From Hirsutella rhossiliensis (Eukaryota > Ascomycota > Sordariomycetes > Hypocreales > Ophiocordycipitaceae): 64,000 nucleotides of DNA. The notes beneath the pieces are model-generated. The model made no database searches, was not told the origin of the DNA, and saw only the letters and a list, made by a program, of their open reading frames with translations. Below are positions 23,298 to 34,890 of the stretch, in pieces (position 1 is the first letter of the stretch; every line of letters begins with the position of its first letter). The stretch is taken from NCBI RefSeq assembly GCF_020360975.1, contig NW_025408670.1, positions 4,836,001 to 4,900,000 on the forward strand, read 5' to 3'. Made by a program: the position numbers and the translations under genes.

Positions 23298-24171
23298 ATG
23301 AATGCCACGCGGCCGCTTCTCGCCAGGGGCTTCCTGGCGCGGAGCATAGACGAGCTGAAGCGCCGCTCCTCCATTGGTGCGCACCCTTTCCCTCTATCCG
23401 CCCAGCTCCCTTTGCCCTCCACATGCTGACGGTTCTTTCTGGCGCGCAGCGTGGAAGCTCGAGGCCGTCAAAGGCCCACAAGGCTCCCGCCCCCTCTACG
23501 ACTTTCGCGATCAAGACTCTGTGCGCGACTGCATCCTCATGTCCGATCACCTCATCGGCGGCTCCTCCCAAAGCAGCCTCGACTTCGTCTCCTCCGCCGC
23601 CTCCGAAGACGCACCCTCACCCCCGACCTCGAGCGAATCCCACTCCCCGCCCACGTCGTACGCCCGCTTCCAGGGCCTCATATCCACCTCGCTCCCCGCC
23701 GACCGCCCCAACATCCAGCGCAGCGGCTACGCCGCCTTCCGCACCCCCGACCAGGCCCCGACCGTCTTCGGGCGGTCCATGTGGGACATTGACCCCTACA
23801 CGTACCTGGCCATGAGGATCAAGTCGGACGGCCGGGCCTACTTCATCAACCTACAAACAGAGGCCGTCGAGCCCACCGACCTGCACCAGCACCGCCTCTT
23901 CGCCAAGCGGCCCGGCCAGTGGGAGACGGTCATGGTCAAGTGGAACGACTTTGTCCGCACAAACTACGGCTTCGTCGTCGAGCCGCAGACGGAGCTGCTG
24001 CGGCAAAAGGTGCGCAGCGTTGGCGTCGGCCTGACGGACCGCATCGAGGGCCCCTTTGAGCTGTGCATCGAGAGGGTGTGGGCGACCAACCAGGTCACCG
24101 AGGGAGCGACGGTTATCAAGTCTGAGAAGAGCCAACTCAAGAACCGCAGAGGCGAACGGATCCAGTGGTAG
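23298..24171 (+). CDS. CIA30: complex I intermediate-associated protein 30
   Basis: Assembly factor for mitochondrial NADH:ubiquinone oxidoreductase, the NDUFAF1/CIA30 family, which binds membrane-arm intermediates in the matrix. Exons 23298-23376 and 23450-24171 with a 73-nt phase-1 intron give 266 residues. The N-terminus (MNATRPLLARGFLARS) is a short basic mitochondrial targeting sequence. The CIA30 domain follows: YDFRDQDSVRDC, LISTSLP, MWDIDPYTYLAMRIKSDGR, the YFINLQTE strand, WNDFVRTNYG and SVGVGLTDRIEGPFELCIE. A Ser/Pro-rich loop interrupts the domain near residues 65-95. CIA30 next to SLA2 is part of the conserved MAT neighbourhood; here a LINE separates the two. Confidence 0.93.
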
Positions 24172-24767
24172 GGTTTCGGGGGAGTATCCGACGTCGGCTT
24201 GTTTCGGTACGGGGAACAAACAGTTTCACGTCCGTCTGCCATACTTGGCAACTTTTCTCAATTACACCTCCCCATGTCGGGAAGCTCAAAGTATTGGAGT
24301 GAAATGTTACGGTTTGCTCAACAGCAAATATCACTTGAGCCAACGGCACACGCATCACCCCCCTTTCCCCGGTGTATCTATCTTCGCCTTCTCTTTTGAT
24401 TCCCCCAGCACCGCAGTTGAAGTCTACAGGCCCCGGATCCACGCTCGCCGTTGCTAGACAAGGACGGCGAGGAAAATAAGCCGGGATTGTTCGTCATAGT
24501 AAAACGGCGTGCAGTTATTCTGTTAAATTCAAAGGGCCATGGTCGTATGTTTCTCCATCCATCTGGTCCGCGAGGAGGTCCCCCGCCTCCTCGACCAGGC
24601 CACAACCACAATCTAAGAGCCTTATAAAGCCTTTTTAAAGGCTTTAAAACCAGCTGGTCGGCTCATCTGCACCATTGTGTACAGCTGACCTGACCAAAGT
24701 TAGCAGCAAGTTGCAGTCATCAACTTGTCCGTCCAACCATCAGGTCAGCACCGTTGAACACAATCGG
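24172..24767. other. intergenic between CIA30 and the LINE
   Basis: About 600 bp holding the 3' end of CIA30. At 24626-24645 there is an inverted repeat with 9-bp arms (aaagccttt/aaaggcttt) around TT. No gene seen. Confidence 0.5.
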
Positions 24768-24795
24768 TTTATTTTAGTTTAGTTTAGTTTAGTGT
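24768..24795 (-). repeat. TTTAG simple repeat, possible LINE 3' tail
   Basis: Four successive tttag units preceded by ttta and followed by tgtatttt. It lies about 350 bp beyond the inferred ORF2 end, in the position expected for the 3' tail of the minus-strand LINE. Confidence 0.55.
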
Positions 24796-25140
24796 ATTTT
24801 CCGTCCAGCAACTTTTGGTCGCTCAGGTCTCCGCAGGGGAGCACAGGACGTGCTGAGCTAGCAGGTGTCTACATGCTACATATCGTACACTTCACCCACT
24901 ATCCAGCATTTCATCGGCTCAACGGCGCTCATGACAAACCTGTTGCCCGTCAGCGGGACGTCCAGGCATGAAGAGAAAGCTGTCCCGTGGTCAGATCAGC
25001 CAATTTGCTTCTGGGGCCTTGCAGCCCTTGATGACCTCGGCGATCGCATGGTCGCGAGACCTTGACGCCGCCGAGAACGGAGCAGGTAACAGAAAGGATT
25101 GAGAGGAAAAGGTAGGGTGAGAGAGGAGAATGATGACCGT

Positions 25141-28100
25141 CTAGTGGCGTGGGCAGATCCTCCGAAGAAGGAGCTCGCTTTCGCCAGCCTGACGAATTTG
25201 TCAAAGTCCTTGCCGATTGCGCGGTTGATGGCTGCAGCCGGCCAAGGTGCAAGCCGCATACGATGCCGTGGCGCAACCTTTCTGCAGTAAAAGATGTGTG
25301 CTGGCTCTTTCGTCTTCCGCACGAGCACGTCAGTCGCGCATTGTCGTGACCAAACCTTTCGTGGTAGTCAGCAAAATCCCCATGGTGGGTTCTTGCTGCA
25401 AGCAAGTTACGAAGCAGGGGCCGAGAGCGCCAATTCTGACGGGCAGCTGGTTGTGGCTTTAAGCCTCAGGTCTCTGTATCGCTCCGGCGCAGAGGCTTCC
25501 CACCAGGCCTTGAAAGCCTCTTCCGGCTGCTGTCGGGCAATCTTTCGCAGGTGCGCTAGCGTCGGGACGTTATCAGCGGGTTCTGGCAGTGATGCTCCCG
25601 CCTTTGCCAGAGCATCAGCCTCCTCGTTGCCTGGGATGTCAGCATGGCCGGGGATCCAATGGACCTCCACAGCTCCGTATTTTCGCGCCAAAGATTGAAA
25701 CTCAAGGAAGACCTCTTGCGAGGAGTCGCTCGGCGTGCCCGTAAGCATGTTGCGGTCGCAAGGTTGTCGAGGCAGACAAAGATGCGGTCAGTTTCTGGAA
25801 GGCTCACCGCAGCCTTCAACCTCCAACGCACCTTTCGCCTCAGCGTCGAAAATCTCGGCGGGCCCGAGACGGCCCTTGTCGCGCAAGACGGTGGATCCGT
25901 CCCGATGAACAACATAGCCATATCCGGCGTGGCCTTCGGTAGAACGGGACCCGTCGGAATAGACGACCAGAGTTCGGGGCGATAGTGCCTGGAGCCAATC
26001 GCGAAATTTCTTCGCCGTCTCATTTTCGATGCACTCTGCAGAGGCGCAGTCTGCTCTTCGACAAATCCGCGCTGCAGCAAGGCAGGCCTTGGGCAGCTTG
26101 GTAGCAATTCGTCGGAGCGCCGCAGCCTAGTCCGGAAGGGTTTTGGCTGCTTTTGGTACTTCAGCTTGATCATTTCATTCAGTATAGGGCTTTTGGCCTC
26201 GACGTGCGCTTCACGAGCGGATGAGCTTCGTCCAGGGATTTGAGACGCGCAGCAAATGCAGTCCGGCGCGCCTCGAGCAGCAGAGGGACCGGCGGTATCC
26301 CTGCCTCCCGGTGCAGAACATTCGTTGGTGTAGTTCTCCACACTGGCAGGATAGCCCGAAGAGATGTGTAGAGTGCCTTGCTCATCTTCTTTACGAGGTG
26401 TCCGATCCTGGACGGTCCTTCCTTGCCCGGCTTGGTCCAGCGCGGGCGCGTAGAACCAGGATACCAGACCTCCGCCGCGTAGAGCAGCACTGGAATGACG
26501 CAAGCGCAGACCGCTCGTCGCACAGCGCTCGGTAGAGGACCATGCCTGGTGTTTGTCAGTCTCCTGAGATGGAAGGCGACTGCTTGCGCTTTGGCCGTCC
26601 ATTTCTCGACATGAGTCTTGAAAGACAGAGTGCTGTCGAGCCAGACGCCGAGCCAACGCATCGCCCGGCCCGGCCGTTTCTCAAATTCGCCATGGAGCAC
26701 TGGCGGCGCCGTCTTGGGCGTCGTTCGAGAGAAGTGCATCACTTCTGTCTTCTCAGGGTCGAAGGAGATCCCGTTGGCGGCGCCCACGATACAAGCTCAC
26801 GCACATGATGAGATGCTTCGGCGGACGTCTCATCCAGGCTATCGCCGACGCAAAGGATGGCAGTGTCGTCCGCATAGCCGAAACGCCCTTTTGAGCTGCC
26901 CAAGCGGTAGATTGGTTCCGTATACAGTAGGAAGAGGATCGGCGAGACTGGCGATCCCTGTGGCAGCCCGCACTGGAGAGGCGATGAATTCGTTGCGATA
27001 TCTTGATAGCGGATGCGTGCCGACCTGTCTTGCATAAACGAGCCGACCCATCGCGCGAGGTTCGGTGGCCACCCTGCTCCCGTAGGCGAAGGATCAATCT
27101 GTTGCGGAGGACTGTGTCGAAGGCGCCCTGAATGTCCAAAGTCACCAATGTTGCAACCTGCTTGCAGGCAAATGCCTCCTCGATGTCATGAATCAAGGCA
27201 GCAACGAGATCCACGGCCGATCTCTTCGGGAGCGCGCCGGCTTGTTGTGGGTGTAGTACGCCGAAATGGACCGAGGCCCACGCTAGACGCCGTGCGATGA
27301 GCCGCTCGAGGCCCTTGCCGAGACAGGACAAAGGAGATGGGGCGCCAAGCGCGGGGTGTAGAGATCCCTGCGCCCCGGCTTGGCAATCATGACCACTTCT
27401 GCTTCTCGGAAGGGCTTCGGATGGTGGCCAATCCTGAGGCAGCCTTGATATAGCTGGTGGACGAGACTTCCGATCGCATGCCAGACAGCGCGGAGCATCC
27501 GCACCGTAATATTGTCGGGACCAGGGACGTATTCCCGGTGCGTAGCGTGGCGTCGCGGGTCTCCGGAGAGACTCGGTCGGTGAAGGGTATCGTCCTATCT
27601 GTGTTCACGGAGATCCACGGATCTGGGATGTCGTCGTTCGCCGTGCGCCGTTCCAGAGTGGCTTGTCGCAAGGCGGTGGCCTTTTCCAGCTGCGTCTCAT
27701 ACACTCGGTCGTCAATTTGCAGGGGAGGAGCTTGAAACGGACCTGGAGACTTCAGCCAGCGGACCGCCCTGAAGACGGAGGCGCTATCGGTGAAGCTGTC
27801 AATCAAGTTACGCCAGTAAAGGCGCTTGGCCCGGCGCACCACGCTATGGAGCTCCCTCTTGGCTAGCTGTACTTCTCGGTCGAAGCCGAGAGAGTGAACT
27901 CTCCTCCACGCGCGGTAATTGGCCGCCGCCTTTGCGCATTCTTCAGTCCACCACCGCGCACCATGCGTAGTCTTACGGGCAGGTCGACCGGCAGCTCTGG
28001 CTGCACAACCAAGAAGGTTCACGAGCGCCGACGCAAAGCTGTCGAGCTCGGAAGGAGATGCCGTGGTGATCGGGATGAAGGCGGCACCGGCCTCCACTAA

Positions 28101-28850
28101 TTCAATGAATCGCTTCAATTCCTCGTCGGAGTTGAGATGGATCTTTCCTATTGGAAGGGGTGCCAGAACTTGTCCTGGCAGCGTGATACTAAGGGTAAAA
28201 TGATCGGAGCCGGTTGCTAGATGATCCTCGACAACAGCGTCGGCCAGAGGTATGTTGCAGAAGGCGAGATCAACCGTATTGCCGTGTGCGTTGGTCGGGA
28301 CATCGACAGGATTCAGTAAGCCGAGTCGATTGTCCATTGCCCAAAACGCTATTTCTTCGCCGCGGTCCTCTCGTCGACCGGCCTGCCAGCTGGGATGTTT
28401 GGCATTGAAATCACCAGCAACAAGACACTTGTCCGGTACGGTCCACTGAAGCAAGATTTCAAGGGCTCCGTCGTGGTACGGCTGCCGATAGAAGTTGACG
28501 ACTGTTATGCCGTTGACGGTGAGCCAAAGGATGTCACGAGTCGCCGCAGGTCTCTTTTGATCAGCGACGAGACCTGCGGAACGCCGGACGTATGTCATGA
28601 CTCTCGGGCGAGTGTCGCGGCCGTCCCAGTCGTTGACGGGTGAGAAGGTGTCGTAGGCCTGATGCGTCTTAGTGAGGCATCGGCCATCTTTCAGTCCTGT
28701 CCATGGCTCCTGCAACAAAATAATGTCGTATTGTTCCGAGTCGGCCAACGCAAGGGCACAATCGTGTGCCGGCGGAATCTTGCCTACGTTGGCTTGGAAG
28801 ATTCGCAAGATCCTCCTATCGCTTCGATTGCGTGGAAAACAGCGAGGCAT
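25141..28850 (-). pseudogene. LINE ORF2: endonuclease, reverse transcriptase, RNase H (frameshifted)
   Basis: Domains in order on the minus strand. An APE-type endonuclease starts at 28850 and is open to 27387, with NVGK, DIILLQEPW, GDFNAKHPSW and the catalytic SDHF motif. Reverse transcriptase covers about 27500-26180 in several frames, with LVTLDIQGAFDT, GLPQGSPVSPILF and the catalytic YADD near 26870. RNase H covers about 26000-25500, ending in WIPGHADIPGNEEAD. Last comes a Cys-rich tail (LTCSCGRRKS, IFYCRK) ending near a TAG at 25141. At least five frame changes break it: before the RT, within the RT, after YADD, before RNase H and in the tail. The N-terminal endonuclease is the best-preserved part. 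It cannot give a full-length protein. Confidence 0.85.
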
Positions 28851-30540
28851 TAGGGTAGCGTCACAGGACTAGTGCGTCGTTTCTTCGATGGGACGACAGG
28901 GAGGAACTGGTCGCCGTCCCTTACATGCGGCGGCGTTGTGGCCACAACGATGCATGGGGTTGACGGCGCGGCTGGCTCGTAAATGGCGCCCATGTCGGAG
29001 CTTCCATCTCCTCCAGCTGCCCGCGGCGCCGTTGACTCCAAGGAAAGTATCTGCGGCCTGCCAGGGCTCTGATCAGACTGGTCGGACACTCTGGCCTTTG
29101 AGTCTGCCGCTTCTGCTGCGCAGAGAGCTGAACTCCCATCTGCCGTACCAGGCTCTTCTCCTCCTTCGTCAGGCGCCGGACCATGCCGTGAACGCGCTTG
29201 GGGCGGGCAGGGCATTTGGGGTCATCCGCGCAATGGGGTCCAAGGCAGTTTGCACACTGCTCGAGGGCGGTGCATTCTTGGCTACGATGGCCGGTTTTGC
29301 CACAACGCCTGCAGCGCGCCGTTCGATCGCAGCTGTGTCGAGCGTGGAAATCCCAGCACTTGTCACATTGGCTAGGAATGCTGGGCTTGTTGATATAGCG
29401 GGCGAACCGGCTGGCGCCGAACAGTCGCCAGGGTCTCTGCGTGGGTTCCAGGAAGGATACAATAAGGGTCTTGGTAGGCATATCGCCCGAGTCGTGTCGC
29501 GAGGTCCGTATGCTGATGGGCTTCAGTCCGGTTTGGCAGGCAATTTCTTCTTTGACCGCCTCATCGAAGTTGATCTCAACGCCGCGTAGGTCCGTGAGCC
29601 TACGGGGCAATCGGCTACGGCATACGAATGCCATTTCTGGCTAATCTCTACGGCCGTCGCGTCCAGATCTACGGCCCAATCCGCCTGTCGCTGCACGAGT
29701 AGTTCGCGCGTGGCCACATCCGATGCCAGGATGGCCCAACCCGTGTTTACCGGGAAGGCTGCCGGGATGCGGCGTAGGTCGATGCCGACTCTAGCGGCGA
29801 TGTGGGCCCGGATAGCGTATCTTTCATGGTTTCGGGCCGGAGCATCGGCGTCAAGTCGGACAAAGACACGCAGGTCTTCCTTGGGTGGGACCACGGGCGG
29901 TCGTCCTTGAGACGAGTGGTGGTTTGCTGTTTTCGCTGTGGTGGGGCGGAGGCCGTAATGGCCAGCTGTCCTTGTGTCGTTTTGCCGGATGCGAGAACGC
30001 TGCTGTACGTAGGTTTCGGTGGTTCCTCAAGGTCGGCGAGCGATTGAGTCCAGAGGTTCAGAAACTTGGTGGCAACTTGCTTTGCGATGCTATTGTGGGA
30101 GCCGGACGTGAATTGTTTGGCTGTCTGTTCGAATGATTCGCTAAAGGCCCGAAAGACTGCCAGCTTGGCATCATGGGCTGCCGTTTGGTCGCGAGCGATC
30201 TTTGTAGCCGCTTCGATGATGGAGACAGGTGCATTTTCCGTGGACCCGGTCGAACCAGGGCCATTCGGGATTATTTCCGGCTGCGTTCCTTCCGCGACGG
30301 CAGCGTTGGGCGTGTCGCTGGGAGACGTCGGTCGAGGGAGCTGCTGAGCCGCCAGGGTTGAGACATTTGGGCGAGCCTCCGCCGGAGAGGACAGTAGGTG
30401 CTGAGATGCACGGGCTGCTAGATCAGGTGGCGATTGTATGTCGACAGCACAGGAGCGGCGCGCGAACCTGAGGCTGGTGCCATGGCCGCTGCCGGCGCTT
30501 TGCGCGGCGCTGTTGCGGAATTTTCAAGAGCACTGTTAAG
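28850..30540 (-). pseudogene. LINE ORF1: gag-like zinc-knuckle protein (frameshifted)
   Basis: Minus-strand coding remnant. The N-terminal part (about 30240-29900) reads EAATKIARDQTAAHDAKLAV in one frame, rich in helix-forming residues. The middle (29894-29600) has RVFVRLDADAPAR and IRAHIAARVGI. The C-terminal half holds a run of CCHC-type knuckles (CDKCWDFHARHSC, CRRCGKTGHRSQEC, CANCLGPHCADDPKC) at about 29370-29200. Frame changes occur near 29600 and between 29215 and 29040. The last frame ends at TAA 28852-28850, overlapping the ORF2 ATG by one base. Such proteins bind the element RNA. Confidence 0.78.
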
Positions 30541-30987
30541 CGAAAAGCTGTATGGATAGGCTACTTCCTTAACACTTGCGTGCCAAGAAAGTAAAAATGC
30601 AGGGAAGGGTTGTGAACACAATCGGGGTGAAGCAGTCGGTCGTTCCAGGGTAGGTGAACTCTGTGGGCCGATAGTACGTACCATACCGCATTAAATGACT
30701 GCGTCAGCCTGGATCCACTTGATGAGGTAACCTGACGCATCGCAGCCCATTGGGAGCTACCACGCCGAGAGCTGACGACGACAAGGCTTCTCCGAGCCAC
30801 GGCCTGCGAGGCAAACAACCTGTTCCTGCACCGAGCCCCTTCGCGATACTTCCAGTCCCTTCTCAGCCGCCGCGACCTGTCTTCGAGGCATTTCCCAGCG
30901 CGCGGCGCGTGCCTTGCGAACCGACCCGCGCGCATCGCATCCCTGAGCGGCGGAGCATAACTGCTTCCTCGCCACCTCTCGCCCGTC
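30541..30987. other. SLA2 upstream region
   Basis: About 450 bp between the LINE and SLA2. It includes an 8-bp inverted repeat, tgcgtcag (30703-30710) and ctgacgca (about 30732-30739), which resembles two facing TGACG-type bZIP half-sites. Promoter function is inferred from position only. Confidence 0.4.
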
Positions 30988-33900
30988 ATGACTTCGCTGC
31001 GCACCGCCGACCATTCCAAGTTGGTCTATTCGACATGCAAGCTGGCCCTCCAGCCCATGCGCTAACGAGCCGCCGCCCGCAGGACCGACCAGGAGCTTGC
31101 CATCAGCATCAAAAAGGCCACAAACAGCGACGAGATATCCCCCAAGCGCAAGCATGTGCGTGCCTGCATCGTCTACACCTGGGACCACAGGTCTGCCCAG
31201 GCCTTCTGGTCCGGTATCAAAGTGTAGGTTACCGCGCCTCCGCGACGTCCAGTCCGACGGCTGACTCGTCACTTCAGCCAGCCCATTCTTGCCGACGAGG
31301 TCCAGACGTTCAAGGCCCTCATCACGATCCACAAAGTCCTGCAGGAGGGCCACCCATCGGCCCTCAAGGATGCAATGATCAATCGCAGCTGGATCGATGG
31401 CCTCAACCGAGCAATGGCCGGAGAGGGCGTTCGCGGCTACGGCCCCCTGATCCGAGAATACGTCTACTACCTGCTTGCGAAGCTCTCCTTTCATCAGCAA
31501 CACCCAGAGTTCAACGGCACCTTCGAGTACGAGGAGTATCTAAGCCTCAAGGCCATCAACGACCCCAACGAAGGCTACGAAACCATCACCGACCTCATGG
31601 TCCTGCAGGACAAGATCGAACAGTTTCAAAAATTAATCTTTTCGCACTTTCGGAACGTGGGCAACAACGAGTGCCGCATCTCTGCTCTGGTGCCTCTGGT
31701 CCAGGAGAGCTATGGTATCTACAAATTCATCACGAGCATGTTGAGAGCCATGCATTCAAGTAAGCCTCGTCCAGTCCGGCGTGCCCAAGACCTACATGGC
31801 TGATAAAAAGGTAGTCACCGGCGATGACGAAGTTCTGCAGCCCCTGCGCCAGAGGTACGACGCACAGCATTATCGCCTCGTCAAGTTCTACTACGAGTGC
31901 TCCAATCTCCGATACCTCACCAGTCTCATCGCCATTCCCAAGTTGCCGCAAGACCCCCCCAACCTCCTGACCGAGGACGACGAGGCCCCTTCGCTGCCCG
32001 CTCGACCGAAACAAGAGATTGAACGTCGTCCGACGCCTCCGCCTGCACCCAAGTCGGAAGAGCCCGGTGAGATCTCGGAATTCTGGAAGAATGAGCTGGA
32101 CCGTCAGAACAGAGAATACGAGGAGCAGCAGCGCGTCTTAGAAGAGAGGCAGCAGGCAGCGCTGCTGGCGCAACAGCAAGCGCAGAGACAGGCGCAGCTT
32201 GACTTTGAGGAGCAGCAGCGCCGACTCATGGAGCAGCAGCAGCGAGAGCAGGATGCGCTCTTGGCACAACAGGCGCAGTGGCAGACGCAGGGCCGGCTGG
32301 CCGAGCTGGAGCGAGAGAATCTCAACGCGCGGGCTCAGTATGAACGCGACCAGCTGATGCTGCAGCAGTACGATCAGCGTGTCAAGGCATTGGAAGGAGA
32401 GCTGGCGCATATCCAAGGCAGCTTCGGACAGCAAATCTCTAGCAAGGACGATCAGATCCAAGCGCTGCAAGAGCAGGTCAACACCTGGAGGACCAAGTAT
32501 GAATCTCTGGCCAAGCTGTACTCGCAGTTGCGCCACGAGCACCTTGACCTCTTACAAAAGTTCAAGTCAGTGCAGCTCAAGGCGGCGAGCGCCCAGGAGG
32601 CCATTGACAGGCGCGAGAAGCTTGAGCGCGAGATCAAGACCAAGAACCTCGAGCTGGCAGACATGATCCGGGAGAGGGACCGCGCTCTCCACGACAAGGA
32701 CCGACTCAACGGCAGCAACAAGGACGAGGTAGAGAGGCTCAAGCGCGAGCTCCGTATGGCCCAGGACAGGGCCGACAACCTGGAGCGCAGCAAAGGCAAC
32801 GAGCTGTCGACCATGCTGGCCAAGTACAATCGTGAGCTGAGCGACCTGGAAGAGGCCTTGCGCAACAAGTCCAAGGCCTTTGAGGACGCTCAGGCTAAGC
32901 TCCGAGACGGCAGCTCCGACTTGGAGCTGCTGCTCCGCGACAAGGAAGAGGAGCTCGAGGTGTACAAAGCAGGCATGGATCAGACCTTGATCGAGCTGAA
33001 CGAGCTCAAGCAGAACCAAGGCGTCACGGACAATGCGCTAGACGGCCAGATTGACGCGCTCATCATGTCGAGCCTGGACAAGATCAACGACATTATCGAC
33101 TCGGTGCTGCAGGCAGGGGTCGCGCGAGTCGACGACGCCATCTATGAACTCGACTCGTCGATGCAGGCGGGCAACCAGAACGCATCGCCGTCGTACGTGC
33201 TGTCACAGATCGAAAAGGCGTCTGCGAGCGCAATGGAGTTTGCCACGGCTTTCAACAACTTCATCGCCGACGGGCCCAACAGCACCCATGCAGACCTCAT
33301 CAAGGCCATCAATGTCTTCTCGGGCGCCATTGCCGACATCTGCAGCAATACAAAGGGCCTCTCGCGGCTTGCAACCGACGACAAGAAGACGGACTCGCTC
33401 ATGGGCGGCGCGCGCCAGTCGGCGCTATCGACGGTGCAGTTCTTCCGCGGCCTGCAGAGCTTCCGGCTGGAGGGCATGGATCCCCTGCAGAAGACGGACG
33501 TGGTGATCAACAGCAACAACGACGTCCAGATGAACCTGCAGAAGCTCAACAAACTGGTGGAAACCTTTGCTCCGGGGTTCGGCAAGCTGGCGAACAACAA
33601 GGGAGACTTGGGAGACCTTGTCGACTCGGAGCTGAGCAAGGCGGCCGACGCCATCGCGGCAGCGGCCGAGCGCCTGGCCAAGCTCAGGAACAAGCCCAGA
33701 GACGGATACTCGACTTACGAAGTCAAGGTGCACGATTCGATCCTGGACGCGGCAATGGCCATCACCAGCGCCATCGCGGAGCTCATCAAGGCTGCCACGA
33801 TGACGCAGCAGGAGATTGTCCAGGCAGGCCGTGGCTCGTCGTCGCGGACCGCCTTCTACAAGAAGAACAACCGGTGGACGGAGGGCCTGATCTCGGCGGC

Positions 33901-34890
33901 CAAGGCGGTCGCGTCGTCGACCAACACGCTCATCGAGACGGCAGACGGAGTGCTGTCGAACCGCAACAGCCCGGAGCAGCTCATCGTGGCATCCAACGAC
34001 GTGGCAGCGTCGACGGCCCAGCTCGTCGCCGCCAGCAGAGTCAAGGCGGGTTTCATGTCCAAGAGCCAGGAGAGGCTGGAGCAGGCCAGCAAGGCGGTTG
34101 GTGCAGCTTGCAGGGCCCTGGTGCGGCAGGTCCAGACCATGATCAAGGAGCGCAGCCAGGACGAGGACCAGGTGGACTACGCCCAACTTGGCGCCCACGA
34201 GTTCAAGGTGCGCGAGATGGAGCAACAGGTAAGTGTCGGCATTTCCTTGGCCCGTGACGATCCTCTCTCCACCCCCGTTCACATTTGCCTCCCGCTCCAC
34301 CGCTTGCTGCCCTTGCCACCCGGACACAAGATCCAACCGCTCCCCCATCCATTCCAGCTGTCCAGGGGTTCCCGTGGCATATCAGCCACTCTGGTCATGT
34401 GCTAGCACCAAGACGAATGCAGACGTGTGCATACGTTCCCCTGTTCTGGCGTGCCGGGCCTAAGTCGCGGGGAAGATGCGACTTTGGTGTCTGGCTCTCC
34501 ACGAGACCCGTCGGCGTCGGACATGTCCGGCGCCAGTGCAAGCCACGATGTCTGTGTTTGGCGCCTGGGCGGCCCGGGCAACAAGTGTCTCCGCCGCCTT
34601 GAGAACCATTCGGGATAGCTGCCACGGGTAGAACTGGACCCCCAGTTATGCCTGGACAGCGCCGACCTCGGAGAAACCCCATGGGAGGGGGCGATGGAGC
34701 CCGGTTACTTTACTGGATCCCCGCACAAGACTTGACTATTTGCTTTTGGCAAAGGAGCAGATGTGGCTAACCAACGTCCGCGCTTGGAAACGGGGCTTTT
34801 TAGGTCGAGATCCTGCAACTGGAGAACTCGCTGGCGGCGGCGCGGCACCGATTGGGCGAGATGCGAAAGATCTCGTACCAGGAGGACTAG
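30988..34890 (+). CDS. SLA2: SLA2/End4 endocytic adaptor (HIP1/talin-like)
   Basis: Links clathrin-coated endocytic sites to actin at the cell cortex. Exons 30988-31019, 31083-31223, 31278-31759, 31815-34228 and 34804-34890 give 1051 residues in frame. An ANTH lipid-binding domain fills about residues 10-275 (KRKHVRACIVYTWDH, ADEVQTFKALITIHKVLQEGHP). A Pro-rich linker (RRPTPPPAPKS) is followed by a long coiled coil, about 300-630, Gln/Glu-rich. The C-terminal talin-like I/LWEQ actin-binding domain lies at about 790-1051 (ELSKAADAIAAAAERL, RWTEGLISAAKAVASSTNTL). The last 28 residues (VEILQLENSLAAARHRLGEM...) come from exon 5 after a 575-nt intron. The first donor reads GTTGGT, an unusual form. 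A classic flank of the MAT locus. Confidence 0.94.

Larger units (their letters stand above)
24768..30540 (-). mobile_element. decayed non-LTR retrotransposon (LINE)
   Basis: About 5.8 kb, minus strand, with the two-ORF plan of fungal LINEs of the Tad/I type: ORF1 with CCHC zinc knuckles; ORF2 with an endonuclease, reverse transcriptase, RNase H and a Cys-rich tail region. The ORFs meet in a TAATG stop/start overlap at 28850. Both are broken by several frameshifts, so this copy is not autonomous. The 3' boundary is inferred from a TTTAG simple repeat at 24768-24795 (CTAAA on the element strand), as LINEs often end in short tandem repeats. The 5' boundary near 30540 is approximate, set by where ORF1-like coding fades. 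No target-site duplication was found by eye. Confidence 0.85.

Noticed and set aside
30750..31763. 337-codon plus-strand open frame over the SLA2 start
   Set aside because: It is a shadow frame: Pro/Arg/His-rich, no domain, and overlaps the SLA2 exons, which carry conserved protein in another frame.
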